DNA of 64,000 nucleotides from Bacteroides sp. (GCA_021201335.1 JAJQFD010000004.1:1-64000); one strand, 5' to 3'. Positions 25,449-34,482 are shown, numbered from the stretch's first letter. Notes: generated by a model not told the origin, from the letters alone. Numbers and translations: made by a program.

Positions 25449-26567
25449 TTATTGTTTTAATAGTACAATCATTTTTAAGGAAAAATCGAAGAAAACCATC
25501 CTGGCATTCACGTTTTGCTGAATATGAGATTGCGCTTCACTTATTTCTTCAATCAAACCCATTACATTTCTTTCATTGATGAATGGAGCAAACCGTGTGG
25601 CAAAGTTCTCTTCATCCAGTGTCATATAATTCAATCCTGAACGATGGAAATTATAAACAAAGTTTTCACGCACGAGACGCTGGCAATAATCCAAAAAGTT
25701 CTTCTGCCGTTCACGTCCCATAGAAGCTACTTGTTCACTCCACATCTTCATTTCTTTAATTTTACGCTGATAGGAAAGACGCATCAAATTGACAAAAAGA
25801 GTAAAGAATAGTTGCTTTTCTTCATTCAGATGGATGGTTTCGAGAGCCTTGATAAAGTTTCCATTGGCAAAATGAGCAATGGAAGAACTTTCCTTTTCAA
25901 GCACACCAAACTTTTGCTGCAATGCCTGAGCTATGGCTTCCTCTTCGATCGGACGAATGTTAAAGCGTTGAGTACGGCTCAGAATGGTTGGAAGAATCAT
26001 TTCGGGAGCTTCGGAAACGAGCATAAACATGGTTTTCTCGGGAGGTTCTTCCAATAATTTCAGAAGTTTGTTGGCACATACCAGATGCATTTTCTCTGGA
26101 AGCCAAAGAATAACGAATTTATAGTTTCCCTCACTTGACTTGAGGGTTAGTTTGCGGGTTACTTCATCACTTTCCTTGGCAAAGATTTGTGCTTGAGAAT
26201 TCTCAGCACCCATTTCATTCAGCCAATGATTGATATTGAAGTAAGAAGTGCCCAGAACAAAATCCCTCCATTCACCTATGTAATCATCACATACATCCTT
26301 CTTTCCTTTCTTGACAATTGGAAAAACAAAATGAACATCCGGATGCACAAGTTTGTTAAATTTTACGCAGGAAGGGCAAGTACCACAGGCATCTGTTTCG
26401 GTACGGTGGACACAGTTAATATAGCGGGCATACGCTATTGCCAATGGCAGTTTTCCAGTACCCTCAGGTCCGCAAATCAACAAGGCATGCGCCAGTCTGC
26501 CCTGACTGACCTCATGAGTCAATCGTTGCTTAGCTGCTGTTTGTCCGATTACATCTCTGAAATACAT
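25449..26567 (-). CDS. holB: DNA polymerase III delta' subunit
   Basis: A 372-residue clamp-loader subunit. The N-terminal AAA+ fold starts FRDVIGQTAAKQRLTHEV. The Walker A position reads GPEGTGKLPLA, with Leu in place of the usual Ser/Thr, as expected for a delta' that need not hydrolyse ATP. A zinc module (C-x8-C-x2-C-x2-C within CVHRTETDACGTCPSC) follows near residues 53-68, and LLKLLEEPPEKTMFMLVSEAPEMILPTILSRTQ is the sensor region. It lies 4 bp from the metF stop, in the metF-holB-ricT-gldH operon. Confidence 0.93.
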   Translation of the reverse strand: MYFRDVIGQTAAKQRLTHEVSQGRLAHALLICGPEGTGKLPLAIAYARYINCVHRTETDACGTCPSCVKFNKLVHPDVHFVFPIVKKGKKDVCDDYIGEWRDFVLGTSYFNINHWLNEMGAENSQAQIFAKESDEVTRKLTLKSSEGNYKFVILWLPEKMHLVCANKLLKLLEEPPEKTMFMLVSEAPEMILPTILSRTQRFNIRPIEEEAIAQALQQKFGVLEKESSSIAHFANGNFIKALETIHLNEEKQLFFTLFVNLMRLSYQRKIKEMKMWSEQVASMGRERQKNFLDYCQRLVRENFVYNFHRSGLNYMTLDEENFATRFAPFINERNVMGLIEEISEAQSHIQQNVNARMVFFDFSLKMIVLLKQ

Positions 26568-26571
26568 GCTT

Positions 26572-27525
26572 TTAATATATCGCTTTTGCCACTTCTCTAA
26601 TACTATCTACCGCTGCGATGGAATAAAAATGAATGCTCGGGACGCCGTGCGCCATCAATTCTTTGCACTGCTGAATGCACCATTCAATTCCTACTTGTCT
26701 TACTTCCTCCTCACTTTTACATTTTAGAACCTCGTTAGTCAATGGTTCAGGTAAATCAACTTTAAATGTTTTGGGAATCATACTTAACTGTGCCATTCTT
26801 TTAAACGGCTTGATCCCCGGAATAATGGGAATAGTAATTCCTGCCTGACGTACTTTATCCACAAATTCAAAATACTTCCGATTATCGTAAAACAGCTGAG
26901 TAACTGCATATTCTGCTCCCCTCTCTATTTTCTTCTTTAGCCAGTAAATATCAGTATCAATATTGGGAGCCTCTTCGTGTTTCTCCGGATAACAGGCTAC
27001 CCCGTAAGAAAAAGGAGTCGCGGTAACTTTCATTTCCGACCCATCGATAAATATCCCTTTATTAAAGTTATTGATTTGTTCCTGAAGTTCAACAGCATTT
27101 TTGTATCCATCCGTTTCCGGCGTAAAAACCGACTCATGTTTTGCTTTATCACCCCGTAAAACCAGTAAATCAGTTATTCCGAGAAATTGCAAATCAAGTA
27201 ATACATATTCGGTTTCTTCGCGCGAGAATCCACTGCAAAGGAGGTGAGGTACAACAGGAATGTTGTATTTATTTTGTATGGCAGCAGCAACCGCAACTGT
27301 ACCAGGACGTCGGCGTAAACGGGTTCGCTGATACATTCCTCCACCTAAATCTTTATACACATACTCACTTCGATGTGTTGTTATGTTAATATATTTAGGA
27401 TCAAATTCTTGTAATGTATCTACCGTTTCGTAAAGTTTATCTATGCCGGTACCCTTCAAAGGAGGCAAAATCTCGTAAGAAAATGCTGTCTTCCGGGTAT
27501 TATTTATCAAATCTATTATTTTCAT
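26572..27525 (-). CDS. metF: 5,10-methylenetetrahydrofolate reductase
   Basis: Reduces 5,10-methylene-THF to 5-methyl-THF, supplying the methyl group for methionine synthesis. The 317-residue TIM barrel begins AFSYEILPPLKG (with the catalytic Glu in SYEILPP) and shows ITTHRSEY, LVLRGDK, and the FAD/folate-site run YAVTQLFYDNRKYFEFVD, followed by IPIIPGIKPF. No upstream SAM riboswitch is apparent. It leads the operon containing holB, ricT and gldH. Confidence 0.96.
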   Translation of the reverse strand: MKIIDLINNTRKTAFSYEILPPLKGTGIDKLYETVDTLQEFDPKYINITTHRSEYVYKDLGGGMYQRTRLRRRPGTVAVAAAIQNKYNIPVVPHLLCSGFSREETEYVLLDLQFLGITDLLVLRGDKAKHESVFTPETDGYKNAVELQEQINNFNKGIFIDGSEMKVTATPFSYGVACYPEKHEEAPNIDTDIYWLKKKIERGAEYAVTQLFYDNRKYFEFVDKVRQAGITIPIIPGIKPFKRMAQLSMIPKTFKVDLPEPLTNEVLKCKSEEEVRQVGIEWCIQQCKELMAHGVPSIHFYSIAAVDSIREVAKAIY

Positions 27526-27532
27526 ATTGCTA

Positions 27533-27540
27533 CAAAAATA
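27533..27540 (-). promoter_or_regulatory. -7 promoter box of the metF operon
   Basis: TATTTTTG on the minus strand lies 7 bp before the metF ATG, so the transcript would be almost leaderless. A -33 element is not clear. Confidence 0.4.
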
Positions 27541-28121
27541 CGAAAAAAAGCGAATATAACTTGTAAGAGCTGGTTAAAGAATACAGTAGAGATAGGAGTG
27601 ATAGGATTATAAAGACATCATCCTCATTCGTTAATACTATTTTTACGTACTTCAACATAATCAATGTATGTTATTGTGTGAGTTGATAGCATACAATCGA
27701 ATAAACTTTGTTTGATGGATTTAGCTAAGGCTGTTCTCGTAATTGAAAGGCCATGAATTACTTTCCGTAAAGTATTTATCTATGCATACTAATGGCCGAA
27801 ATAGGATAACAGAGTAAGCCTATCATACTTGTACGATAAGTATAGGCTGCATGCACGATACACTTACTCTACCTTTACATAAAACTTTGATAATATGTTT
27901 AGTTTGAATGCATAGGTTAGTCGTTATTAAACATGGCTTTGTTCCGTTAACTCAATGTATTGGAAATATGAAGAATTACCATTTATAGAAATAACAGAAG
28001 AATATAAAGAAAACAGCCATCCGCCATTCTCTTTATATTCTCTATCAATTACAAAATATAAAGACGTTCCTATTCCTTTTCACACCTCTTCGAAGAAGTT
28101 TCGGAACAAGAAAATTAGTTC
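27541..28121. other. Gene-free intergenic region with repeat fragments
   Basis: About 580 bp between metF and the M48 gene, which are both on the minus strand. No open frame looks coding. It contains a segment shared with 58121-58176 (27661-27736) and an imperfect hairpin (arms 27818-27830 and 27838-27847, GCCTATCATACTT / AAGTATAGGC). The rest is AT-rich without recognisable features. Confidence 0.65.
27661..27736. repeat. Segment shared with the 58.1-kb repeat element
   Basis: AATCAATGTA-GTTATT...GATTTAGC-AAGGCTG aligns with 58120-58176, where about 19 bp in the middle are absent. Outside this segment the two regions differ. Confidence 0.65.
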
Positions 28122-28949
28122 TTAGAAATTATACTTTATGGTAGCCGGTTTCTTATAATACTTCAATGCTTCAGGCATTATCTCCTGTAGCTTACGGATA
28201 CGTGTCTGATCCGAAGGGTGAGTACTCAGAAATTCAGGTACATTTGAACCACCGGCAGACATTCTTTGCCAGAAAGGAATCGCAGCTTCCGGGTTATATC
28301 CGGCCATGGCCGCAAAGATAAGCCCCATGTGATCAGCTTCATTTTCATTCAACCGTGAGTAGGGTAACATAACCCCCACATTGGCTCCCAATCCATAAAC
28401 CTGCATTGCGAGGTTCTGTGCAGTAGTGGATCGATTCTGCATTAACATTCCTAAAGCTGTGCCTCCATAATTAACCAACATTTGCTGGCTCAGACGTTCA
28501 GCTGAGTGCTTGGCTACCGCATGCGCTACTTCGTGACCCAGAACGATCGCTAATCCTTCTTCATTCTGTGTATAGGGGAGAATACCTTCATTCACTACAA
28601 TCTTTCCGCCAGGCATACAGAAGGCATTCGCTTCTTTATCCTGCACCAAGTGGAATTCCCAGGCGAATTCTTTCGCATCATCCGCTCTGCCGTTCTGTCG
28701 TAGATATGTTTCAACTGCGCTGGCTATGTTTTTGCCTACCCGAACTACCATGGCGGTATTTGCCTGGTTTGTAGATGGTTTGGCTTCTTTCATGTAATCA
28801 GTGAAACTCTGATTACTTAAACTTAAAACTTCTTCATCTGAAACCAAATGAAGTTGTTTCCGACCCGTAACTGCTACTGTACTACATGCGCTGAAGCCTA
28901 TTAAGAAGGTTAACAACAAGGCTAGCGACGAAATTTTCTCTCTGTTCAT
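28122..28949 (-). CDS. M48-family metallopeptidase, lipoprotein
   Basis: A 275-residue periplasmic or outer-membrane-tethered zinc peptidase. The signal peptide ends in a lipobox with Cys at residue 22 (GFSAC). The catalytic motif is H139-E-V-A-H143 in VLGHEVAHAVAKHSAERLSQ, and the third ligand is the Glu of NENEADHMG near residue 204. NAFCMPGGKIVVNEGIL and the C-terminal LSTHPSDQTRIRKLQEIMPEAL are typical of the BepA/LoiP/YcaL-type group that handles misfolded outer-membrane proteins. Substrate and anchoring side are inferred. Confidence 0.94.
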   Translation of the reverse strand: MNREKISSLALLLTFLIGFSACSTVAVTGRKQLHLVSDEEVLSLSNQSFTDYMKEAKPSTNQANTAMVVRVGKNIASAVETYLRQNGRADDAKEFAWEFHLVQDKEANAFCMPGGKIVVNEGILPYTQNEEGLAIVLGHEVAHAVAKHSAERLSQQMLVNYGGTALGMLMQNRSTTAQNLAMQVYGLGANVGVMLPYSRLNENEADHMGLIFAAMAGYNPEAAIPFWQRMSAGGSNVPEFLSTHPSDQTRIRKLQEIMPEALKYYKKPATIKYNF

Positions 28950-29016
28950 TGTCTAGTAAGTCTTCTGATTAATAAAACATTTTCCTCTAAATAACGAAAT
29001 AAAAACAAGTAATGTT

Positions 29017-29024
29017 TAACTTTG
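29017..29024 (+). promoter_or_regulatory. -7 promoter box of the helicase gene
   Basis: TAACTTTG lies 27 bp before the GTG at 29052 and covers the TTG at 29022 that would otherwise open the frame, which rules out that start. Confidence 0.6.
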
Positions 29025-29051
29025 TGTTTTACAAATTGCCTAATAACAGCT

Positions 29052-30956
29052 GTGAACAAAATTAATAAAAATACCTTAGCTACCAAACCTGACCTTCAAG
29101 AACAGCAATTATTACTCCGAATGGAGTATGAACATGAAAAAGAAGAGTTTCAGCGGCAGACAGAAACAATGGGTATCGCGAGAAAAGTGAAACGCGGGCT
29201 CTGCTGGTTTCCGGTAAAGCCGGGACGTAGTTATTATAACTCTTTGAATCAGCTGGTTATTGAATTGGAACGACGGGAAGATAAGGAGATTGAACACAAC
29301 TTTGAGTATGGCAAGCCTGTCTGTTTCTTTACGCAGGATGCATCACAAAAACTTCGTTATTTCAATTTTATTGCCCACGTTAGTTATGCAGATGAAGAAC
29401 GGATGGTAGTATCCTTACCCGGCACAGAGGCATTAACCGATTTACAGAGCGTTGATATACTGGGAGTACAGCTATACTTCGATGAAACCAGCTACCAATT
29501 TATGTTTGAAGCCTTGACAGATGTTTTGCGCGCTAAAGGAACTCGCCTAGCCGATCTGCGCGATATACTGACAGGAAAAGCACCATCCCGCGAACGTGAT
29601 CTCTTCCCCATTCGTTTTCCGTGGTTGAATAGCAGTCAGGAACAAGCTGTTAATCAGGTATTGCGCGCCAAAGATGTGGCAGTGGTACACGGCCCTCCGG
29701 GAACGGGGAAAACCACCACGCTAGTAGAAGCAATATACGAAACCTTACATCGGGAAAACCAGGTTCTGGTATGCGCCCAAAGCAATACGGCTGTGGATTG
29801 GATATCCGAAAAGCTGGTTGACAGAGGCGTACCGGTTCTACGTATCGGGAATCCCACCCGGGTGAATGATAAGATGCTATCTTTTACCTACGAACGCAAA
29901 TTCGAAAACCATGCCTTATATCCGGAGTTATGGGGCATCCGAAAAATGATTCGTGAGTTATCCGGACGGTTGCGGAAAGGAACCTATTCAGAGCGGGAAG
30001 GTTTGCGAAGCAAAATGAGCCGCTTAAAAGATCGAAGCACGGAACTGGAAATTATTATTAATGAAGATTTGTTTTCGCAGGCGCGGGTGATAGCTTCTAC
30101 ACTTGTGAGTTCCAACCATCGTTTATTAATAGGCAGAACCTTTACCACTCTTTTCATCGATGAAGCGGCTCAAGCCCTCGAAGCTGCCTGTTGGATTGCC
30201 ATAAGGAAAGCTGACCGGGTTATTCTTGCGGGCGATCATCAACAGTTACCTCCGGTGATTAAATGTTATGAAGCGGCCCGGAATGGACTAGAGAAAACTT
30301 TACTGGAGAAAATCGTAGCCGGAAAACCCAACTCAGTTTCTTTACTGCAAACGCAATACCGAATGAATCAGTCCATCATGCAATTTTCTTCAGACTGGTT
30401 CTATAACGGAATGCTACAAGCTGCTCCTGAAGTTCGACACCGTGGGATACTTGATTATGATACGCCTATGAAATGGATTGATACTTCCGAATTCCACTTC
30501 AAAGAAGAGTTTGTGGGGGAAACATTCGGACGTATCAACAAACCGGAAGCTGACTTATTACTACAGGAACTTAAAACGTATATTCAACATATAGGTGGAA
30601 ACCGGGTGATCGGTGAACAAATAGATTTTGGCCTAATATCGCCTTATAAAGCCCAGATACAGTACTTACGCCACCGTGTGAAACAGAGTACTTTCTTTCG
30701 GCCGTTCCGTCATCTCATCACGATCAATACGGTGGATGGATTTCAGGGGCAAGAGCGTGACGTGATATTTATCAGTCTGGTTCGTGCCAATGAAGACGGG
30801 CAAATCGGTTTTCTGGGTGATCTGCGCCGGATGAATGTAGCCATTACCCGCGCCCGAATGAAACTGGTCATCCTGGGGGATGCCCCCACCCTTACCAAAC
30901 ATTCTTTTTATCGAAAACTCTATCAGTTTATAGAAACCCTTAATCAATTAAATTAA
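29052..30956 (+). CDS. Superfamily 1 helicase of the UPF1/DNA2/IGHMBP2 type
   Basis: A 634-residue ATP-driven nucleic-acid helicase. After an N-terminal domain (about 1-190, including GRSYYNSLNQLVIELER) come Walker A GPPGTGKTTTLVEAIY near residue 215, CAQSNTAVDWISEKLV (motif Ia), FIDEAAQALEAACW (motif II, DEAA), LAGDHQQLPPV (motif III), TQYRMNQSIMQFSS (motif IV), and INTVDGFQGQERDVIFISLVR plus VAITRAR (motifs V-VI). The GTG at 29052 is chosen because earlier starts overlap the promoter box; an internal ATG further on would remove conserved N-terminal residues. Its target (DNA or RNA) is unknown. It is 13 bp from a fucosidase gene. Confidence 0.88.
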   Translation: MNKINKNTLATKPDLQEQQLLLRMEYEHEKEEFQRQTETMGIARKVKRGLCWFPVKPGRSYYNSLNQLVIELERREDKEIEHNFEYGKPVCFFTQDASQKLRYFNFIAHVSYADEERMVVSLPGTEALTDLQSVDILGVQLYFDETSYQFMFEALTDVLRAKGTRLADLRDILTGKAPSRERDLFPIRFPWLNSSQEQAVNQVLRAKDVAVVHGPPGTGKTTTLVEAIYETLHRENQVLVCAQSNTAVDWISEKLVDRGVPVLRIGNPTRVNDKMLSFTYERKFENHALYPELWGIRKMIRELSGRLRKGTYSEREGLRSKMSRLKDRSTELEIIINEDLFSQARVIASTLVSSNHRLLIGRTFTTLFIDEAAQALEAACWIAIRKADRVILAGDHQQLPPVIKCYEAARNGLEKTLLEKIVAGKPNSVSLLQTQYRMNQSIMQFSSDWFYNGMLQAAPEVRHRGILDYDTPMKWIDTSEFHFKEEFVGETFGRINKPEADLLLQELKTYIQHIGGNRVIGEQIDFGLISPYKAQIQYLRHRVKQSTFFRPFRHLITINTVDGFQGQERDVIFISLVRANEDGQIGFLGDLRRMNVAITRARMKLVILGDAPTLTKHSFYRKLYQFIETLNQLN

Positions 30957-30969
30957 AAACGAAAACAGC

Positions 30970-32400
30970 ATGAGAACACCTATTCTAGCCTTATTATTTA
31001 TTTGGGCTATTTCTCCAACCAACCTTTTCGCACAATTCGTTCACGGAAAATCCGGTAACTACACTTGGCCATCTGATCCGGCCGTTCGCCAGAAACTGGA
31101 ACAATGGCAGGATTTAAAATTTGGTATGATTGTCCATTACGGACTTTACTCTGAACTTGGGATCGTTGAATCCTGGTCTATCTGTTCGGAAGAAGCAGAC
31201 TGGATACCCCGCGATTCTACGATTTGTTATGACGACTACAAGCGGTGGTACTGGTCTACCATCAGCCGCTTTAAACCGGAAAAACTGGATCCGGAATCAT
31301 GGGCACGCTATGGCAAAGAAGCCGGAATGAAGTATCTGGTGTTTACCACCAAGCATCACGATGGTTTTGCGATGTTCGACACCAAATATTCCGATTTCTC
31401 TATCGCCAAAGGAGTCTTTAAAAATCACCCCCGAAAGAATGTTGCGAAAGAAGTATTCAACGCTTTCCGGAACGAAGGTTACTGGATTGGCGCTTACTTC
31501 TCTAAACCCGACTGGCACTCTCAGTATTATTGGTGGGACAGATATGCCACTCCTACCCGCAACGTCAACTACAACATTGATGATAATCCCTGGCGATGGG
31601 ATCAGTTCAAAAAGTTCACTTACAATCAAATTGAAGAACTGATGAATGGCGATTACGGTTCGATGGATATTCTCTGGCTGGATGGCGGTTGGGTAGCTCC
31701 GGCTCGTCCCGGTGCAAAAGAACGTCTCGGCAAGAGCTACAAAGGTTCGCAAGATGTGGATATTCCCAAAATCGCAGCTATGGCCAGAAAGTACAATCCC
31801 GGAATGCTAGTGGTTGACCGAACCATTGCCGGAGAATATGAAAACTACCAAACCCCCGAACAAGGCATTCCCGGCGAACAACTTTCTAACCCCTGGGAAA
31901 GTTGCATCACACTAGGAGGAGACTGGGGATATACTCCCAGACAGGTTTACAAAACTCCCGCGAATATTATTCATAAACTAGTAGAGATTGTGGCGAAAGG
32001 AGGAAGTTTACTGCTCGGAGTAGGTCCAAAGCCCGATGGAACACTGCCAGAGGAAGTTATCGAACGCTTACAGGCCATCGGCAAGTGGACTTCTAAAAAC
32101 GAGAAAGCTATTTATGGTACCCGCAATGCGGAAGTGTACAACGACGGGAATACGTGGTTTACCCAGAGTAAAGACGGAAGCAAACGATATGCTATTGTTT
32201 GTTTTAAAGAAGGAGAACCAGCCCCCACTACCGTAACTTGGAAAGGAAATGAACCGATGAAAGGAAGCAGTATCTATAATGTAGCCACCGGGAAAAAGAT
32301 GCAATGGAAAAAAACAAAAGACGGTATCACCGTTACATTGCCTAAAAGCCTGACAAAAGATGAACCAGCCATCGCATTAGAACTTACTCCTGCATCCTAA
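30970..32400 (+). CDS. Alpha-L-fucosidase, glycoside hydrolase family 29
   Basis: A 476-residue secreted fucosidase that trims alpha-linked fucose from host or plant glycans. A signal peptide covers residues 1-21 (ending LFAQ). GH29 motifs are KFGMIVHYGLYS, YLVFTTKHHDGFAMFDTKYSDFS and MDILWLDGGW, whose D238 is the expected nucleophile. The acid/base residue of this family is variable. A beta-sandwich C-terminal domain follows from about residue 375. The gene lies 13 bp after a helicase gene rather than in a polysaccharide-utilisation locus; no SusC/SusD pair is near. Confidence 0.93.
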   Translation: MRTPILALLFIWAISPTNLFAQFVHGKSGNYTWPSDPAVRQKLEQWQDLKFGMIVHYGLYSELGIVESWSICSEEADWIPRDSTICYDDYKRWYWSTISRFKPEKLDPESWARYGKEAGMKYLVFTTKHHDGFAMFDTKYSDFSIAKGVFKNHPRKNVAKEVFNAFRNEGYWIGAYFSKPDWHSQYYWWDRYATPTRNVNYNIDDNPWRWDQFKKFTYNQIEELMNGDYGSMDILWLDGGWVAPARPGAKERLGKSYKGSQDVDIPKIAAMARKYNPGMLVVDRTIAGEYENYQTPEQGIPGEQLSNPWESCITLGGDWGYTPRQVYKTPANIIHKLVEIVAKGGSLLLGVGPKPDGTLPEEVIERLQAIGKWTSKNEKAIYGTRNAEVYNDGNTWFTQSKDGSKRYAIVCFKEGEPAPTTVTWKGNEPMKGSSIYNVATGKKMQWKKTKDGITVTLPKSLTKDEPAIALELTPAS

Positions 32401-32482
32401 AATGCAACCGGCATTTGCTCCAAATCCTACCGGCATTCGGTTCGGATGCTACCGGGGTTTGGATTAAATGCTACCGGAACAT
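32401..32482. repeat. 22-bp-period CCGG repeat array, site B (four units)
   Basis: CCGG starts at 32408, 32430, 32452 and 32474, exactly 22 bp apart each time. Units read ATGCAACCGGCATTTG, ATCCTACCGGCATTCG, ATGCTACCGGGGTTTG and ATGCTACCGGAACA. The array begins immediately after the fucosidase stop codon. It is the reverse complement of the orientation at sites A and C. Confidence 0.85.
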
Positions 32483-32525
32483 AAAAAAATATCCTGAACG
32501 AAGGGAATGCTTACGTTCAGGATAT
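32482..32525 (-). terminator. Terminator of the ilv operon
   Basis: Perfect 12-bp arms at 32489-32500 (ATATCCTGAACG) and 32514-32525 (CGTTCAGGATAT) with a 13-nt loop. On the minus strand the stem is followed by a T-rich run (ATTTTTTTAT), directly after ilvC. Confidence 0.88.
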
Positions 32526-32554
32526 CATCTACGATATAACTATTTAATTTTTTC

Positions 32555-33601
32555 TTAGTTATTTTCCGGGCGTAGTTTACGTACTACAGCACCCGCCTGC
32601 CACATTTCACTTTCACGAAGTGCTTTCAGTTCGGCTTCCAGCTTTTCACGATAATCAGGTTTTGAATTGGTATCGATAGAACGTTGTGCTTCATTTCCTA
32701 TTTTTACCTCATTATACAGTTTTTCGAAAATTGGTTTGGTTGCATCGTGGAAAGGTCCCATCCAGTCCAAAGCACCGCGCTGAGCTGTTGTTGAACAGTT
32801 GGCGTACATCCAGTCCATTCCTTTCTGTGCAAACAAAGGCATCAACGATTGGGTCAACTCTTCTACTGTTTCATTAAATGCTTCCGAAGGAGTATGTCCG
32901 TTGGCACGCAGCACTTCGTATTGAGCCAAAAGAATTCCCTGGATAGCACCCATCAGCGTACCTCGTTCGCCTGTAAGGTCAGAATATACTTCACGTTCGA
33001 AAGTCGTTTCAAACAGATAACCTGAGCCTACTCCAATACCTAGTGCAACAACACGATTCCAAGCATTGCCTGTAGCATCCTGGAAGATAGCATACGATGA
33101 GTTCAATCCACGACCTTCTAAAAACATGGTACGTAATGAAGTACCGGAGCCCTTCGGGGCAACCAGAATCACATCCACGTCAGCAGGAGGAATAATGTTG
33201 GTACGCTCTTTATACGTGATACCGAAACCATGCGAGAAATAAAGGGCTTTGCCGGCAGTAAGATGCTTTTTAACTGTTGGCCAAACCTCAATCTGGGCAG
33301 CATCAGAGAGCAAATACTGTATAATTGTACCCCGTTCGCAAGCTTCTTCAATTTCGAACAATGTTTCGCCCGGTACCCAACCGCCAGAGATTGCTTTTTC
33401 CCACGTTTTACCACCTTTGCGTTGTCCGATAATTACGTTGAATCCATTATCGCGAAGATTCAATGCTTGTCCGGGACCTTGTACACCGTAACCAATCACT
33501 GCAATTGTTTCATCTTTCAATACTTCGCGTGCCTTTTCCAACGGAAACTCTTCACGGGTTACTACATTTTCCGTAACTCCCCCAAAATTCATTTGTGCCA
33601 T
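32555..33601 (-). CDS. ilvC: Ketol-acid reductoisomerase
   Basis: Converts acetolactate and acetohydroxybutyrate to dihydroxy-isovalerate and dihydroxy-methylvalerate with NADPH and Mg2+, the second step of valine, leucine and isoleucine synthesis. The 348 residues include the Rossmann motif GYGVQGPGQALNLRDNG near residue 38, the cofactor loop QRKGGKTWEKA (Arg/Lys favouring NADPH), and the C-terminal knotted domain with SDLTGERGTLMGAIQG. It is last in the ilv operon and is separated from the thioesterase gene by an AT-rich repeat element, so it may also have independent control. Confidence 0.97.
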   Translation of the reverse strand: MAQMNFGGVTENVVTREEFPLEKAREVLKDETIAVIGYGVQGPGQALNLRDNGFNVIIGQRKGGKTWEKAISGGWVPGETLFEIEEACERGTIIQYLLSDAAQIEVWPTVKKHLTAGKALYFSHGFGITYKERTNIIPPADVDVILVAPKGSGTSLRTMFLEGRGLNSSYAIFQDATGNAWNRVVALGIGVGSGYLFETTFEREVYSDLTGERGTLMGAIQGILLAQYEVLRANGHTPSEAFNETVEELTQSLMPLFAQKGMDWMYANCSTTAQRGALDWMGPFHDATKPIFEKLYNEVKIGNEAQRSIDTNSKPDYREKLEAELKALRESEMWQAGAVVRKLRPENN

Positions 33602-33602
33602 T

Positions 33603-33743
33603 TAATTTAAATTTTTAAGTTTATGAGATGATGAGTTTTTAAGTGTATAGTTTGTAGTTTTTGAGTGTATCGTTTTGTTCCTATATAATCCACAGAATGA
33701 CAAAACAAAGGAACTCAAAAACAGAAGAACTTAAAAACTCAAA
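33603..33743. repeat. AT-rich inverted-repeat element, copy 2
   Basis: The left part (33611-33667) has TTTTTAAGTTTATGAG, GAGTTTTTAAGT and GTTTTTGAGT. The right part (33710-33743) has GAACTCAAAAAC and GAACTTAAAAACTCAAA, the complementary words. An inner pair GTTTTGT/ACAAAAC flanks the loop. The element ends 1 bp from the ilvC start codon and lies between ilvC and the thioesterase gene. Confidence 0.75.
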
Positions 33744-34482
33744 TAAATATTATTTTACTGCGACAAACAATGTCGTCGTTATTCTTTCTGATCTCCACGT
33801 TGTATTCGCCTTCCCTTTCACCGTTCTCTTTATAAAACCTGAGCTGATCACCATAGTGGCTTTCGGTAATATAAGCTATTTCGAAACGTTGGATGTGCAT
33901 CACTTTGTAGTACTCAATCGGGAAAAGATCAAGAATATGCTCGATATAACGTACACTGTTTACATGACCATTGATATCAATATCACTGTATCGGGCCGTC
34001 ATTAAAGAAGCCACTTCGCTTGAGCTTACTTTTATGCGCGACGGTTTCTCTATCGGACAGGGACGATCAGAAATATAATCTGTAATACTACCCCCGTGCA
34101 TATTTAGCAGGTCTGCCGGTTTACGGGTACTCATGCTGATCATCGCCCATACGGAACGAGCATAGCCAATCGTTTCCCCATCTTTATTGATAAGGGCAAA
34201 GTTACGATCGGTAAAGAGACGATATACATTCTCAACCCAAGTATCAACCGTGAACTTTTCGTACTGGTTCGGCATATCATCCAGTTCGATAGCCAGGCGG
34301 GATAATACCCACGTGTACTGTTCTTCATTCAGATCGGCAATGCCGAACCCACGTTCACTGGAGTGAAAACCGGCACTGTTAAGAAGATGGTTACCCAGTA
34401 CCCCCAACGTAAGCTTCCCGTTAAAATCTACATGGAAAGGTTCGGCAACAAACTGGTAGGAACCTATTTTATTCTCCTTCAT
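33739..34482 (-). CDS. Acyl-ACP thioesterase
   Basis: A 247-residue double-hotdog thioesterase that releases fatty acids from acyl carrier protein. Family features are an N-terminal FHVDFNGKLTLGVLGNHLLN segment, WVLSRLAIELDDMPNQYEKFTVDTWVENVYRLFTDRNF, and ARYSDIDINGHVNSVRYIEHILDLF carrying the expected Asp/Asn/His residues. The ATG at 34482 overlaps the ilvN stop by 14 bp and gives the usual start; the longer open frame begins inside ilvN. Its place between ilvN and ilvC suggests a link between branched-chain amino acid and branched fatty acid metabolism, an inference. Confidence 0.9.
   Translation of the reverse strand: MKENKIGSYQFVAEPFHVDFNGKLTLGVLGNHLLNSAGFHSSERGFGIADLNEEQYTWVLSRLAIELDDMPNQYEKFTVDTWVENVYRLFTDRNFALINKDGETIGYARSVWAMISMSTRKPADLLNMHGGSITDYISDRPCPIEKPSRIKVSSSEVASLMTARYSDIDINGHVNSVRYIEHILDLFPIEYYKVMHIQRFEIAYITESHYGDQLRFYKENGEREGEYNVEIRKNNDDIVCRSKIIFI

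Noticed and set aside
32401-32482. CRISPR array
   Set aside because: Units are contiguous 22-bp repeats without unique spacers, and no cas gene is in the window.
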